Positions 9,829-19,166 of a stretch of DNA of 64,000 bases are shown here, piece by piece. This DNA is from Limnochorda sp. LNt (GTDB lineage: Bacteria; Bacillota; Limnochordia; Limnochordales; Geochordaceae): the NCBI RefSeq assembly GCF_035593265.1, contig NZ_CP141614.1, forward strand, positions 1,426,001 to 1,490,000. Direction: 5' to 3'. The notes below the pieces were generated by a model. It saw only the letters and a list, made by a program, of their open reading frames with translations. It had not been told where the DNA came from and did no database searches. The translations under genes were made by a program, and so were the position numbers. Positions within the stretch are counted from its first letter, which is position 1. Each line of letters starts with the position of its first letter.

Positions 9829-10517
9829 TGGCGATCGCGATGACGGTCGGCGCCTACGGGGTGCTGGCTTCGCCGCTGTTTCGGGTGCAGGAGGTGGTGG
9901 TCGTGGGCGCCGACGGCCCCACGGCTCAGCGCATCGCCGCTCGCCTGGCCCGGCAGCGTGGCGCCAATCTGCTGGCCGTGGAGGCGGCCGACGTCCAGGC
10001 GGCCACGGCCGGCGAGCCCCGGGTGGCACGCGCCTGGCTGGTACGCCGCCTGCCGTCGACGCTGGAGGTGGCGGTGCTGGCACGGGACCCGGTGGCGGAG
10101 GTGGCGGTGGCGGACCGCTTCTGGGAGGTGGACCGGCTCGGCGTGGTGCTGGGCCCGGCGGCCAGGCCCGGCGCGCATCCGACCCTGACCGGCGTGGTGC
10201 AGACGGGCGAGGGCCTGGCGGTGGCGAGGCCGGGCCCGCCCCGCCTAGTGCAGGCGGCGGCGCTGGTGAGCGAGCTGGGGCCGGTGCTGGGTGAGCGGCT
10301 GGCGGGGCTGCACGTCGACGAGGCGGGCGAGCGATGGGTCTACCTGACCGACGGCAGCGTCATCCGCTGGGGCGTCGCCCGCATCGGCCCCGACGAGGCG
10401 GCCCGGGACGCGCGGCGCGTGGAGGTGCTGGCCGCGCTGGTGGCCGAGCTGGGCTCCGCGCGGCCCTTCGAGGCCGACCTGCGCGACCCGCTGCGCGCCA
10501 CCTGGCGACCCCGCTAG
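9765..10517 (+). CDS. ftsQ: Cell division protein FtsQ/DivIB
   Basis: Bitopic divisome protein linking early and late division proteins. About 250 aa from TTG 9765, which has GAGAGGGG about 7 bases upstream. A short basic cytoplasmic tail precedes one membrane segment (about residues 18-38), then the POTRA-like region beginning FRVQEVVVVGADGPTAQ and the beta domain with LPSTLEVAVLARDPVAEV. The place between murA and ftsZ is the usual divIB/ftsQ place. ftsA, normally between ftsQ and ftsZ, is not here. Confidence 0.85.
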   Translation: MPTAAPSPRRRDELAAPAGALMAIAMTVGAYGVLASPLFRVQEVVVVGADGPTAQRIAARLARQRGANLLAVEAADVQAATAGEPRVARAWLVRRLPSTLEVAVLARDPVAEVAVADRFWEVDRLGVVLGPAARPGAHPTLTGVVQTGEGLAVARPGPPRLVQAAALVSELGPVLGERLAGLHVDEAGERWVYLTDGSVIRWGVARIGPDEAARDARRVEVLAALVAELGSARPFEADLRDPLRATWRPR

Positions 10518-10618
10518 GAAAAAGACAGGGCCCGTCCTGATGGTGCAGAGGATGACGGTTGACCCCGCGGAACTATCGTGCTGGCTGCGACCGGCTGGGA
10601 GTTGGGGGCGGTCTCGAC

Positions 10619-11710
10619 ATGGCCCGATTCGAGATGGACTCTGGTCCTTACGCCAACATCAAGGTCGTCGGCGTCGGCGGCGGCGGGCAGAACGCGGTCA
10701 ACCGCATGATCGAGGCCGAGCTGCGCGGCGTCGAGTTCATCGCCATCAACACCGATGCGCAGGCCCTGGCCCTCTCCAACGCCCCTCACAAGCTCCAGAT
10801 AGGCGAGAAGCTGACCAAGGGCCTGGGGGCCGGTTCCATGCCCGAGATCGGGCAGAAGGCGGCCGAGGAGAGCCGCGACCTGATCCGCGAGGCCCTGCAG
10901 GGCGCCGACATGGTCTTCATCACGGCCGGCATGGGCGGGGGCACGGGCACCGGCGGCGCGCCGGTGGTGGCCGAGATCGCCCGCGAGGTGGCGGCCCTGA
11001 CGGTGGCGGTGGTGACCCGGCCCTTCTCCTTCGAGGGGCGCCGCCGGATGCGGCAGGCGGAGGAGGGCATCGCCAACCTGCGGGGGCGGGTCGACACCCT
11101 CATCGTCATCCCCAACGATCGCCTGCTGCAGGTGGTCGACAAGAAGACCTCCATCGTCGACGCCTTCCGGCTGGCGGACGACGTGCTGCGCCAGGGCGTG
11201 CAGGGGATCTCGGACCTCATCACGGTACCGGGCCTCATCAACCTCGACTTCGCCGACGTGCGCACCATCATGTCCAACGCCGGGTCGGCGCTGATGGGCA
11301 TCGGGCGCGCCAGCGGCTCCGAGGACCGGGCCGTCAAGGCGGCTCGCGCCGCGGTCTCGAGCCCCCTGCTGGAGTCCAGCATCCAGGGCGCCAAGGGCGT
11401 GCTGCTCAACATCACGGGCAGCTCCAACCTGGGCCTCTTCGAGGTCAACGAGGCGGCCCAGGTCGTCATCGAGGCGGCCGACCCCGAGGCCAACGTCATC
11501 TTCGGGGCGGTCATCGACGACTCCCTCAACGACGAGGTGAAGGTGACGGTCATCGCGACGGGCTTCTCCGACGACCGCCGCGATGACCAGCGCCCCGGCC
11601 AGGCCACCCGCGTCCGCGGCGGCGTGCCGGCCAGGGAGGACCGCACCCTGGAGATCCGGCCCCTGGTCCAGGACGATCTGGACATCCCGCCCTTCCTGCG
11701 CCGCCGCTGA
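10619..11710 (+). CDS. ftsZ: Cell division GTPase FtsZ
   Basis: Tubulin-like GTPase that forms the Z ring. ATG 10619 (363 aa) is preferred over a GTG 60 bases earlier because family similarity begins just after it and a G-rich stretch lies 8-14 bases upstream. The tubulin signature GGGTGTG is near 10933-10953, with the T7-region residues [11 protein letters not shown] near 11239-11271. A variable linker (about 11575-11650) leads to a C-terminal peptide [12 protein letters not shown], the tail that binds FtsA/SepF/EzrA-type partners. It converges with sigE, 13 bases apart. Confidence 0.96.
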   Translation: MARFEMDSGPYANIKVVGVGGGGQNAVNRMIEAELRGVEFIAINTDAQALALSNAPHKLQIGEKLTKGLGAGSMPEIGQKAAEESRDLIREALQGADMVFITAGMGGGTGTGGAPVVAEIAREVAALTVAVVTRPFSFEGRRRMRQAEEGIANLRGRVDTLIVIPNDRLLQVVDKKTSIVDAFRLADDVLRQGVQGISDLITVPGLINLDFADVRTIMSNAGSALMGIGRASGSEDRAVKAARAAVSSPLLESSIQGAKGVLLNITGSSNLGLFEVNEAAQVVIEAADPEANVIFGAVIDDSLNDEVKVTVIATGFSDDRRDDQRPGQATRVRGGVPAREDRTLEIRPLVQDDLDIPPFLRRR

Positions 11711-11723
11711 GGCGACGAGCCCG

Positions 11724-12446
11724 TCACGTGGCCACCATGGCGGCCAGCTCCTGGCGGAGCTTCTTGATGATGCGCTTCTCCAGTCGGGAGATATAGGATT
11801 GGGAGATGCCGAGCAGGTCGGCCACCTGCTTTTGCGTGCGCTCCTCGCCGTCGACCAGCCCGAAGCGCAGCTCCACGATGCGCCGCTCCCGGCCGCTGAG
11901 GCGCTCCATGGCCGAGTGGAGCATCTCCTTTTCGACGCTGTCCTCCAGATGGCGCACGACGTCGCTCTCGGTGCCCAGGATGTCGGAGAGCAGCAGCTCG
12001 TCGCCCTCCCGGTCCGTGTTGAGGGGCTCGTCCAGGGAGACCTCCGCCCGTGTCTTGGCGTGGCGGCGCAAGAACATCAGGATCTCGTTCTCGATGCAGC
12101 GGGAGGCGTAGGTGGCCAGCTTGATGCGCCGGCCGGGGTCGAAGGTGTGGACCGCCTTGATGAGGCCGATGGTGCCGATGGAGACCAGGTCTTCGATCGC
12201 GATGCCGGTGTTGTCGAATTTGCGGGCGATGTAGACCACCAGCCGCAGGTTGTGCTCGATGAGAGGCGAGCGCGCCGCCAGGTCGCCCACGGCCAGCTGA
12301 CCGATGAGGCGCGCCTCCTGCTCACCCGTCAGCGGCGGCGGCAGCACCTCGCCCGAGGCGGGGCCGACGTAGCCTGCCAGGTGCGCCATGGCGCGCCGCC
12401 CCCAGGTGGCGAGCCGCTGCCGCAGGCAGGTGGCCAGGACGCTCAT
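11724..12446 (-). CDS. sigE: Sporulation sigma factor SigE (pro-sigma-E)
   Basis: Mother-cell-specific sigma factor, made as an inactive membrane-bound precursor and cleaved by SpoIIGA. 240 aa from ATG at 12446, close to the B. subtilis length; an upstream in-frame ATG (12497) would overlap spoIIGA. Region 2 is almost textbook sigma-E ([17 protein letters not shown], then [21 protein letters not shown]), with region 4 [17 protein letters not shown]. The basic N-terminal pro-region runs to LAGYVGP, with Tyr26 close to the known cleavage site. Downstream of spoIIGA on the - strand, as the spoIIG operon requires. Confidence 0.95.
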   Translation of the reverse strand: MSVLATCLRQRLATWGRRAMAHLAGYVGPASGEVLPPPLTGEQEARLIGQLAVGDLAARSPLIEHNLRLVVYIARKFDNTGIAIEDLVSIGTIGLIKAVHTFDPGRRIKLATYASRCIENEILMFLRRHAKTRAEVSLDEPLNTDREGDELLLSDILGTESDVVRHLEDSVEKEMLHSAMERLSGRERRIVELRFGLVDGEERTQKQVADLLGISQSYISRLEKRIIKKLRQELAAMVAT

Positions 12447-12480
12447 CCACGCCACGACGCCTCGGCCCCGTCGCATGCAC

Positions 12481-13419
12481 TCACCCGGTCTCGACACCGA
12501 CGACTCCTCCTTCCCGCTCCCGGCCCGTCGACTCCGGCAGGTCCCCCTGGGACGACGGGCCCGGCGCCGTCACGTACTCGGCCGGTATCAAGGCCTGCGC
12601 CCCGTCCTGCTCCAGCGGCGTGGGCGACAGGGCGACCACCGCCGGCCCCAGCCGCGAAGGCGGGCCTCCGGCCCCGTGCAACACCAGCAGGTCGGCTCGA
12701 AAGGCGGCCATCACCCCCCGTTCGGTGCCGACGGCCCGGAAGGGCACCAGCCGGAAGCGCCGGGCCCATTGCGGTGCCAGCGCCGGCAGCCGCACGGCCA
12801 GCGACAGGGGCTCCCGGGCCAGCCGGTCCAGGCGGTCTCGCAGCGCCGGCTCCAGCAGGGACGCCAGCGCACCCGGGTCGATGAGGATGACGGGCAGCCC
12901 CTCCACCGGCTCCCGCAGGCGGTTGCCGGTGTCGACCAGGCCCTCCACCTCCAGGCGCTGGTGCTCGAAGCGCAGTACCACCCGCACCCGCAGCGCCCGG
13001 GCCAGGGCGGCGGCGGCCAGCCTGGGTCGCACCACCGTCGCCACGGCCGCCAGCGTCCCCAGCGAGACCAGTGGCCCCGTGGCGCGGGGCCCCGCCCCGC
13101 CCAGCAGGCTCTGGGCGGCCATGCCCGCTCCCGCCGCCACGCAGCCCACGGCCCACAACGTGGCCACCAGGGGGCCCAGGGCGCGCAGCCCGGGCACCCG
13201 GTAGGCCGCCGCGATCATGAGCCACGAGACGGCCAGGCATGACAAGACCAGCAGGGCCGGCGAGACGGTGGGCGGCAGCAGGGTAAAGGAGGCCGCCCCG
13301 ATCCAGGCGCCCAGCGCCAGGCGAGACGGCACGGCCGGCCGCCCGTGCAGACGTCCCGTCGCCCACAACAGCGCGTAGTCGAAAACCAGGTTGGCCACCA
13401 GGTAGGCGAGCCCAGCCAT
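12481..13419 (-). CDS. spoIIGA: Sigma-E processing protease SpoIIGA
   Basis: Membrane-embedded aspartic protease of the septum that cleaves pro-sigma-E after activation by SpoIIR. ATG 13419 (312 aa) follows a GAGGGG site; the frame is open further upstream but without family character. Five or six hydrophobic segments occupy the first half; the cytoplasmic half contains the catalytic motif [10 protein letters not shown]. It lies directly upstream of sigE on the same strand. The pair is inverted relative to sigG, unlike the co-directional spoIIGA-sigE-sigG of B. subtilis. Confidence 0.9.
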   Translation of the reverse strand: MAGLAYLVANLVFDYALLWATGRLHGRPAVPSRLALGAWIGAASFTLLPPTVSPALLVLSCLAVSWLMIAAAYRVPGLRALGPLVATLWAVGCVAAGAGMAAQSLLGGAGPRATGPLVSLGTLAAVATVVRPRLAAAALARALRVRVVLRFEHQRLEVEGLVDTGNRLREPVEGLPVILIDPGALASLLEPALRDRLDRLAREPLSLAVRLPALAPQWARRFRLVPFRAVGTERGVMAAFRADLLVLHGAGGPPSRLGPAVVALSPTPLEQDGAQALIPAEYVTAPGPSSQGDLPESTGREREGGVVGVETG

Positions 13420-13509
13420 CCCCCAACCCCTCGGCGATGACCTGGCTGCGGGCCGTGCCCTCTGTCCTGGATGGCTATGAAGGGCCCCGCCGCGCCATGC
13501 GTGGTCACC

Positions 13510-13540
13510 CGAATAGCCCCCGCCCGGGCCGGCCATACTC
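13510..13540 (+). promoter_or_regulatory. Putative sigma-F/sigma-G promoter of sigG
   Basis: CGAATA (13510-13515), an 18-base spacer, then CATACTC (13534-13540). This closely matches the forespore consensus TGAATA-N17/18-CATACTA. It lies 28 bases before the chosen sigG start, where B. subtilis sigG also has a sigma-F/G promoter. Confidence 0.7.
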
Positions 13541-13568
13541 GCGATGAGGCTGCATCAAGGTGGGCGTC

Positions 13569-14351
13569 ATGGCACACAGCACGAAGGTCGAGATTTGTGG
13601 GGTCAACACGTCTCGGTTGCCGGTCCTGACCAACGCGCGCATGCGCGAGCTCTTGGTGCGCATGCGCAACGGCGATCCGACGGCCCGGGAGGAGCTGATC
13701 CGCGGCAACCTGCGGCTGGTGCTGAGCGTGATCCAGCGCTTCAACAGCCGGGGCGAGTACGTGGACGACCTGTTTCAGGTGGGCTGCATCGGCCTGATGA
13801 AGGCCATCGACAACTTCGACCTGAGCCAGAACGTGAAGTTTTCGACCTACGCGGTGCCGATGATCGTGGGCGAGATCCGGCGGTACCTGCGGGACAACAA
13901 CCCCATCCGGGTGAGCCGGTCCTTGCGCGACGTGGCCTACAAGGCGCTCCAGGTGCGCGATCAGCTCACCTCCAAGTATTCGCGCGAGCCGACCGTCGCG
14001 CAAATCGCGGAGGAGCTCGACGTCCCCCGGGAGGAGGTCGTCGCGGCCCTGGACGCCATCCAGGAGCCCGTCTCCCTCTTCGAGCCCATCTATCACGACG
14101 GCGGGGACCCCATCTACGTCATGGACCAGGTCAGCGACGACCCCAGCCCGGACAGCACCTGGCTCGAGGGCATCTCCATCCGGGAGGCCATCCACCGGCT
14201 GGGCCCCCGGGAGCAGCGGATCCTGAGCATGCGCTTCTTCGAGGGCAAGACGCAGATGGAGGTGGCAGAGGCCATCGGCATCTCCCAGGCGCAGGTCTCG
14301 CGGCTGGAGAAGGCGGCTCTCAAGCAGCTGCGCCGCCACATGACGAGCTGA
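13569..14351 (+). CDS. sigG: Forespore sigma factor SigG
   Basis: Late forespore-specific RNA polymerase sigma factor. 260 aa from ATG 13569, which has AAGGTGG at 5-base spacing; the GTG at 13560 overlaps that site. The N-terminus has the sigma-G tag KVEICGVNTSRLPVL; region 2 reads GEYVDDLFQVGCIGLMKAID and FSTYAVPMIVGEIRRYLRDN; the sigma-G mid-region SLFEPIYHDGGDPIYVMDQ and region 4 SQAQVSRLEKAALKQLRRH are present. It is divergent from spoIIGA and followed 19 bases later by spoIIR, so the two may form one forespore transcript. Confidence 0.96.
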   Translation: MAHSTKVEICGVNTSRLPVLTNARMRELLVRMRNGDPTAREELIRGNLRLVLSVIQRFNSRGEYVDDLFQVGCIGLMKAIDNFDLSQNVKFSTYAVPMIVGEIRRYLRDNNPIRVSRSLRDVAYKALQVRDQLTSKYSREPTVAQIAEELDVPREEVVAALDAIQEPVSLFEPIYHDGGDPIYVMDQVSDDPSPDSTWLEGISIREAIHRLGPREQRILSMRFFEGKTQMEVAEAIGISQAQVSRLEKAALKQLRRHMTS

Positions 14352-14370
14352 GCCGGAGTGCCGTGAGGCC

Positions 14371-15105
14371 GTGGGGACCGTGAGGAGGCATGGACGCGCA
14401 GCGAGCGTGGCCGTGGCGGCGGCGGTGGCCGCCCTGGTGGGATCGGTCCTGGCGGTGGCCGTCCCGGGCGGCGCCTCCGCGTCGGCGCTGCCGGGGGTGG
14501 CCGCCGGGGCGACGGGCGAGTGGGGCCTGCTGCGCCTGCACGTGGTGGCCCACTCGGACCGTCCCGAGGATCAGCAGACCAAGCGGCAGGCGGCCCAGGC
14601 CGTGCGAGAGGCGCTCGACTGGCTCACGCGCTCGGCTCCGCCGTCGGCCCTCGTCGACGCCGGGCAGATGGCTGCCTACCTGCGCGCCCGGGCGCCCGTG
14701 CTCGAGCAGGCGGCGGCTCGGGCTTCGGGCCAGCACCCGGTGCGGGTGACGGTGGGCCCCGCCTTCTATCCGGTCAGCGTCGACGACGCCGGGCGTCTCT
14801 ACCCGGCGGGCTGGTACCTCGGCGTGCGCGTCCTGATCGGGGCGGCTGCCGGCCGCAACTGGTGGTGCGTCGTCTTCCCGTCGCTGTGCCCTGCCGCGCG
14901 CCCCGACGGGACGCCGGCTGCCCAGGCGGCCGAGTCGGGCAGGTCGACCCCGGCACCCGAGCCCTCAGCCACGCCAGCGGGAGATGCGAGCGACGGGGCA
15001 CCGGCCACCCAAGGAGCGGCGCCCACCGGCGCCCTCACCGCCTCCTCCGGGCCCGCGCCGTCCCGGCCCTGGTGGGTGCGGTGGTTGCCCTGGCACTGGT
15101 GGTAG
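14371..15105 (+). CDS. spoIIR: Stage II sporulation protein R (SpoIIR)
   Basis: Secreted forespore signal that activates SpoIIGA across the septum so that pro-sigma-E is processed. 244 aa from GTG 14371 (GTG 14380 also possible; neither has a clear ribosome site). A signal-like hydrophobic segment (about residues 10-32) precedes the SpoIIR core LRLHVVAHSDRPEDQQTKRQ near 14530-14590 and the hallmark GRNWWCVVFPSLC near 14851-14889. The C-terminal about 70 residues are Pro/Ala/Ser-rich and Trp-rich at the very end, longer than in B. subtilis. Linkage to sigG and spoIIGA places the whole switch in one locus. Confidence 0.88.
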   Translation: MGTVRRHGRAASVAVAAAVAALVGSVLAVAVPGGASASALPGVAAGATGEWGLLRLHVVAHSDRPEDQQTKRQAAQAVREALDWLTRSAPPSALVDAGQMAAYLRARAPVLEQAAARASGQHPVRVTVGPAFYPVSVDDAGRLYPAGWYLGVRVLIGAAAGRNWWCVVFPSLCPAARPDGTPAAQAAESGRSTPAPEPSATPAGDASDGAPATQGAAPTGALTASSGPAPSRPWWVRWLPWHWW

Positions 15106-15198
15106 GGCCGGGCGCCGCCGCCATAAGATGAGGGAAGAGGAGACGGTCCGCCACCGCTCGATCCCATCCCGCAGGAGGGCCGTCCGGGGGGCGTCGGG

Positions 15199-15483
15199 GT
15201 GAGGGTGAGGGCGTCAGACCTGCGGGCCAAGGACGTCGTCAACGTCTCCGACGGGCGCAAGCTGGGCTACCTCTACGACCTCGACATCGACGTGGAGTCG
15301 GGGCGGATCCGCTCCCTGGTGCTGCCGGCCGGTGGACGCCCCGGGTGGTTTCGCGGGCGCGATCGGGACATCGAAGTGGCGTGGCACGACATCGTCAAGG
15401 TCGGCATCGACGTCATCCTGGTCGACCTCCCCGGCAGCGTCTCGCCCCGGCCGGGCCCCGACCCCCCCACCCAGGGCCTGTGA
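15199..15483 (+). CDS. YlmC/YmxH-family PRC-barrel protein
   Basis: Small (94 aa) PRC-barrel protein of the family annotated as YlmC/YmxH sporulation-associated. Typical beginning RASDLRAKDVVNVSDGRKLG, then DLDIDVESGRIRSLVLPAG and WHDIVKVGIDVILVDLP. The start is GTG 15199 or GTG 15205. Members commonly lie next to sigG/nrdR-type genes in spore formers, as here; the biochemical role is not known. The 93 bases upstream show no convincing promoter. Confidence 0.85.
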   Translation: MRVRASDLRAKDVVNVSDGRKLGYLYDLDIDVESGRIRSLVLPAGGRPGWFRGRDRDIEVAWHDIVKVGIDVILVDLPGSVSPRPGPDPPTQGL

Positions 15484-15510
15484 TAAGATGGGTCGCGGGG
15501 CGACTGCCCG

Positions 15511-15999
15511 GTGAGGTGTCCTTTCTGCTCGGAGCCCGACACCCGGGTCATCGACTCCCGCCTCACGGAAGAGGGGGCCGCCGTTCGCCGCCGTCGTGAG
15601 TGCCCCCGCTGCGGGCGGCGCTTCACCACCTACGAGCGAGTGGAGGAGATCCCCCTCATGGTCGTCAAGAAGGACGGCCGGCGGGAGCCCTTCTCGCGCC
15701 AGAAGGTGCTGGCGGGCGTCATGAAGGCCTGCGAGAAACGCCCCATCCCCGTGGCGCGCATCGAGGAGCTGGTCAGCCGCGTCGAGGAGGCGGTGCGCAC
15801 CCAGGGCGAGTACGAGGTGCCCTCCCGCCTCATCGGGGAGCGGGTGATGGAGGAGCTGCGGCAGCTGGATCCCGTCGCCTACGTCCGATTCGCCTCGGTC
15901 TACCGCGACTTCCAGGACGTGACGGGCTTCGTGGCCGAGGTGCGCCAGTTCCTGGACCGGGCCGGGCAGGGACCGGCCCCCGCTGCCGATGCGGAGTAG
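15511..15999 (+). CDS. nrdR: Transcriptional repressor NrdR
   Basis: Zinc-ribbon/ATP-cone repressor of ribonucleotide reductase genes. 162 aa from GTG 15511. The zinc ribbon is CPFC at residues 3-6 with [15 protein letters not shown] at about residues 31-45; the ATP-cone begins [20 protein letters not shown]. Length is usual for the family. It ends inside the first codons of pgeF, suggesting coupled translation. Confidence 0.95.
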   Translation: MRCPFCSEPDTRVIDSRLTEEGAAVRRRRECPRCGRRFTTYERVEEIPLMVVKKDGRREPFSRQKVLAGVMKACEKRPIPVARIEELVSRVEEAVRTQGEYEVPSRLIGERVMEELRQLDPVAYVRFASVYRDFQDVTGFVAEVRQFLDRAGQGPAPAADAE

Positions 16000-16799
16000 C
16001 GGGCCGGCGAGCCCTGCCCGGAGGGTCGCCTGGCTGTTTACCGACCGGCGGGGCGGCGTCAGCCAGGGCCCCTACCGTTGGCTCAACCTGTCGGCCGCCG
16101 TCGGCGACGACCCGCACCGGGTCGCCGACAACCGCCGCCGGGCGACGGCCCGGCTGGGGCTCGGGGAGGCGCCGCAGGTCGGCGTCTGGGTGGCCAGCCA
16201 GGTGCACGGCCGCGACGTGCTGCGCGTGAGCTCGGCCGCCGCCGGGGAGCCGGGCCGGGCGGATGGAGGTGGCCGGCCGGGGCGACGCCCTGGTGGCGAC
16301 CGAGCCCGGCCAGGCCGTGGCCGTGCTGGTGGCCGACTGCGCGCCCGTCCTGCTGGCCGACCCCCGGGGTCGGGCCGTCGCTGCTGTCCACGCCGGGTGG
16401 AGAGGACTGGCCGCCGGTGTGGTGCCGGCGGCGGTCGAGGTGCTGGCCGGCGAGGCAGGGAGCCATCCCGCCGACCTGGAAGCGTGGGTGGGGCCCTGCA
16501 TCCGCGGCTGCTGCTACGAGGTGGGGCCCGAGGTGGCGGAGGCGTTGAGACGGGCCGTGGGGCCCGCGCCGTCGGCGCAGGGGCTGCCGGGGTACCTGCG
16601 GGCCGGGTGGGGGGATCGCTTCTGGCTCGACGTGGCCGAGGCGGCCCGGCAGGCTCTGCTGCGCAGCGGGCTCAGGCACGAGCACCTGTGGGTCGACGGG
16701 CGCTGCACGGCCTGCCACCCGTCGCTCTTCTTCTCGTATCGCCGTGACGGGGCTCGGAGCGGCCGCATGGCCGGGATGATCGCGCTCATGGAGGGGTAA
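15989..16799 (+). CDS. pgeF: Multicopper-oxidase-like purine nucleosidase/laccase-domain protein (PgeF/YfiH), frameshift
   Basis: Laccase-domain family (formerly DUF152), associated with peptidoglycan editing and purine nucleoside phosphorolysis/deamination. ATG 15989 overlaps the nrdR end. The first part has [19 protein letters not shown] and SQVHGRD; the second has [36 protein letters not shown] and [16 protein letters not shown], which include the Cys and His metal ligands. The two parts are in different frames, joined near 16250-16270 in a G-rich stretch; missing bases are the simplest explanation. Confidence 0.88.
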
Positions 16800-16803
16800 C
16801 GCG

Positions 16804-19142
16804 GTGAAGTCGCACCGCTGGCAAGCCGAGCTGGCCGGCCTGGCTGTCGTCTTCGGCGTCCTCTATGCGGGACTCGCCCTCTTCTGGGGCCAGGCGGGGC
16901 AGGCAGGCGCCTGGATCGCCGCCGCCCTGTGGCGCCACCTGGGGCTGGCCTCGGCTCTGGCCCTGCTGGCGACCCTGGGCGTCGGGTGGCGCCTGGTGCG
17001 CGGGCCCGAGCTGGCCGGCACCGTGCTGCGGCTCGGGGGGCCGTGGCGGCGGTCGCCGGCGTCTCGGCGGGGCTGGAGCTGGCGACGGGCGTCGGCCGGT
17101 GGACCAGCGCCTACCGGCCGGCCGGCGCGCCTTCCTCGCCAGCCCCGGCGGCGAGGCGGGCCGGTGGCTGGCGCGGTGGCTGGAGCAGGCGGTCGGCCTG
17201 AGCGGCGCCTATCTGGCCGTCGCGCTGATGCTCCTGGCCGCGGCCGCGCTCGCCTTCGAGGTGTCGCCCGCTCGCCTGCTGGAGGCGCCCGTGCGCGCCG
17301 GCGCGTCCGGGTGCGGCTGGCCCTGGCGCTGGCCTGGCGAGCGGGGCGCTGGCTGGGTAGGGCCGGCTGGCAGGCCGCCGTGGGCTGCTGCCGCGGCGCC
17401 GGGGGCGGCACCGGCTGTGGCGGCCGCCCGGACGCCGAGGGCGCCCCGAGGCGGTGCTGCCGGTGCCGCGACCCGGGGCCGCCGCCGGGGTGGGCGCGCC
17501 GACGGGAGATGGCGTTGGCGGAGGTGGCCGTGGACAGGCCCGGAGCTGGCGGCGCGCCCGCGCCGGCCTGGCTCCCGTGGCGGCCGACGGCGCGCGGCGA
17601 CGGAGACGCACCTGGAGCCGTCCCCGCCCGGGCAGCCGGGCGGGGTGCCCGTCACGCGGGGGGGCCGGGAGCGCCGGGCGGCCCGAGGAGGCGCCCGCCG
17701 TGCCGTTGACGGGCGGCGTACGGGGCCACTGGCGCCTGCCCTCCTCCAGCTTGCTGGCGCGACCGCCCGCGCGGCGCCGGGGGGGCGACGAGCAGGAGGT
17801 GGCCAGCCGCAGCCGCGTGCTGGAGCAGACCCTGGCCAGCTTCGGCATCGAGGCGCGGGTGGTGAGCCACACCCGCGGGCCCGTCGTCACCCGTTACGAG
17901 ATGGCGCTCGCCCCCGGCATCAAGCTGAGCCGGGTGGTCAGCCTGGCCGACGACCTGGCCCTGGCGCTGGCGTCGACCGGCGTGCGCATCGAGGCGCCGG
18001 TGCCGGGCAAGCCCGTCATCGGCATCGAGGTGCCCAATGCCACGGTGGAGACCGTCTACCTGCGGGAGGTGCTGGAGTCGCCGGCCTTCGCCCGCTCCCA
18101 GGCGCCGCTGGCCCTGGCGCTGGGCAAGGACGTGGCGGGTGAGCCCCTCATCGCCAACCTGGAGCGGCTCATCCACCTGCTCATCGCCGGGGCGACGGGT
18201 TCCGGCAAGAGCGTCTGCCTCGCCTCCATCATCATGAGCCTGCTCTACCGGCTGACGCCGGACCAGCTGCGGCTGCTGCTCATCGACCCCAAGCGGGTGG
18301 AGCTGACGGTCTACGAGGGCATCCCCCACCTGCTGGCCCCGGTGGTGACCGATGTGCGCCAGGCCGCCGCCGCGCTGCGATGGGCGGTGCGCGAGATGGA
18401 GGCGCGCTACCAGGTGCTGGCCCGGGCCGGCGCCCGCAACCTGGCGGCCTACAACCAGCTGGCGGCCCAGGGCCGGGTGAGCGAGCCGCTGCCCTACGTG
18501 GTGGTGGTCATCGACGAGCTGGCGGACCTGATGCTGGTGGCGGCCGCGGACGTGGAGGACAGCATCTGCCGGCTGGCCCAGATGGCGCGGGCGGCGGGCA
18601 TCCACCTGGTCATCGCCACCCAGCGGCCCTCCACCGACGTCATCACGGGGCTCATCAAGGCCAACATCCCGTCGCGCCTGGCCTTCGCCGTCTCCTCGCA
18701 GGTGGACTCGCGCACCATCCTCGATACGGGCGGCGCCGAGCGGCTGCTGGGCCGCGGCGACATGCTCTACCACCCCCTGGGGGAGCCCAAGCCGGTGAGG
18801 GCGCAAGGTTGCCTGGTGACCGACCGAGAGATCGAGCAGGTGGTGGCCTTCTGGAAGAGCCAGGGTGAGCCGGACTACCGGGTCGATCTCTTCGAGGAGG
18901 AAGAGAAGGGGGCCGAGGCCGAAGGGGACGTCGACGACGCGCTCTACGACGAGGCGGTCAAGCTGGTCGTGGAGGCCGGCCAGGCGTCGGTCTCCATGCT
19001 GCAGCGGCGGTTTCGCATCGGGTACGCCCGCGCCGCGCGCCTCATCGACCTGATGGAGCAGCGGGGGGTCGTGGGGCCGTATCAGGGCAGCAAGCCCCGG
19101 GAGGTGCTGCCGCCCTACCGCCGCCGGGAGCGGTCGGCCTGA
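16804..19142 (+). CDS. ftsK: DNA translocase FtsK/SpoIIIE, N-terminal frameshifts
   Basis: Septal hexameric DNA pump that clears chromosomes from the division or sporulation septum. GTG 16804 opens a frame with two membrane segments (to about 17035); hydrophobic sequence continues in a second frame (17038-17130) and a third (17130-17310, including LSGAYLAVALMLLAAAALAF). The linker to about 17700 is Arg/Pro/Gly-rich and unreliable. The motor from about 17700 is intact: Walker A GATGSGKS near 18192-18215, Walker B YVVVVIDELADL near 18499-18534, and a C-terminal winged-helix gamma domain (SMLQRRFRIGYARAARLIDLMEQ-type) near 18990-19070. The frame changes fit successive single-base deletions. Confidence 0.9.
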
Positions 19143-19166
19143 CGCCGGGCTCAGGCGCCCGTCGAA

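Noticed and set aside
10559-10587. TTGACC as a promoter -35 for ftsZ
   Set aside because: No acceptable -10 at 16-18 bases; the nearest TATCGT is only 9 bases away.
13420-13509. Spo0A boxes upstream of spoIIGA
   Set aside because: No TGTCGAA-like sequence and no convincing -10/-35 pair on the - strand.
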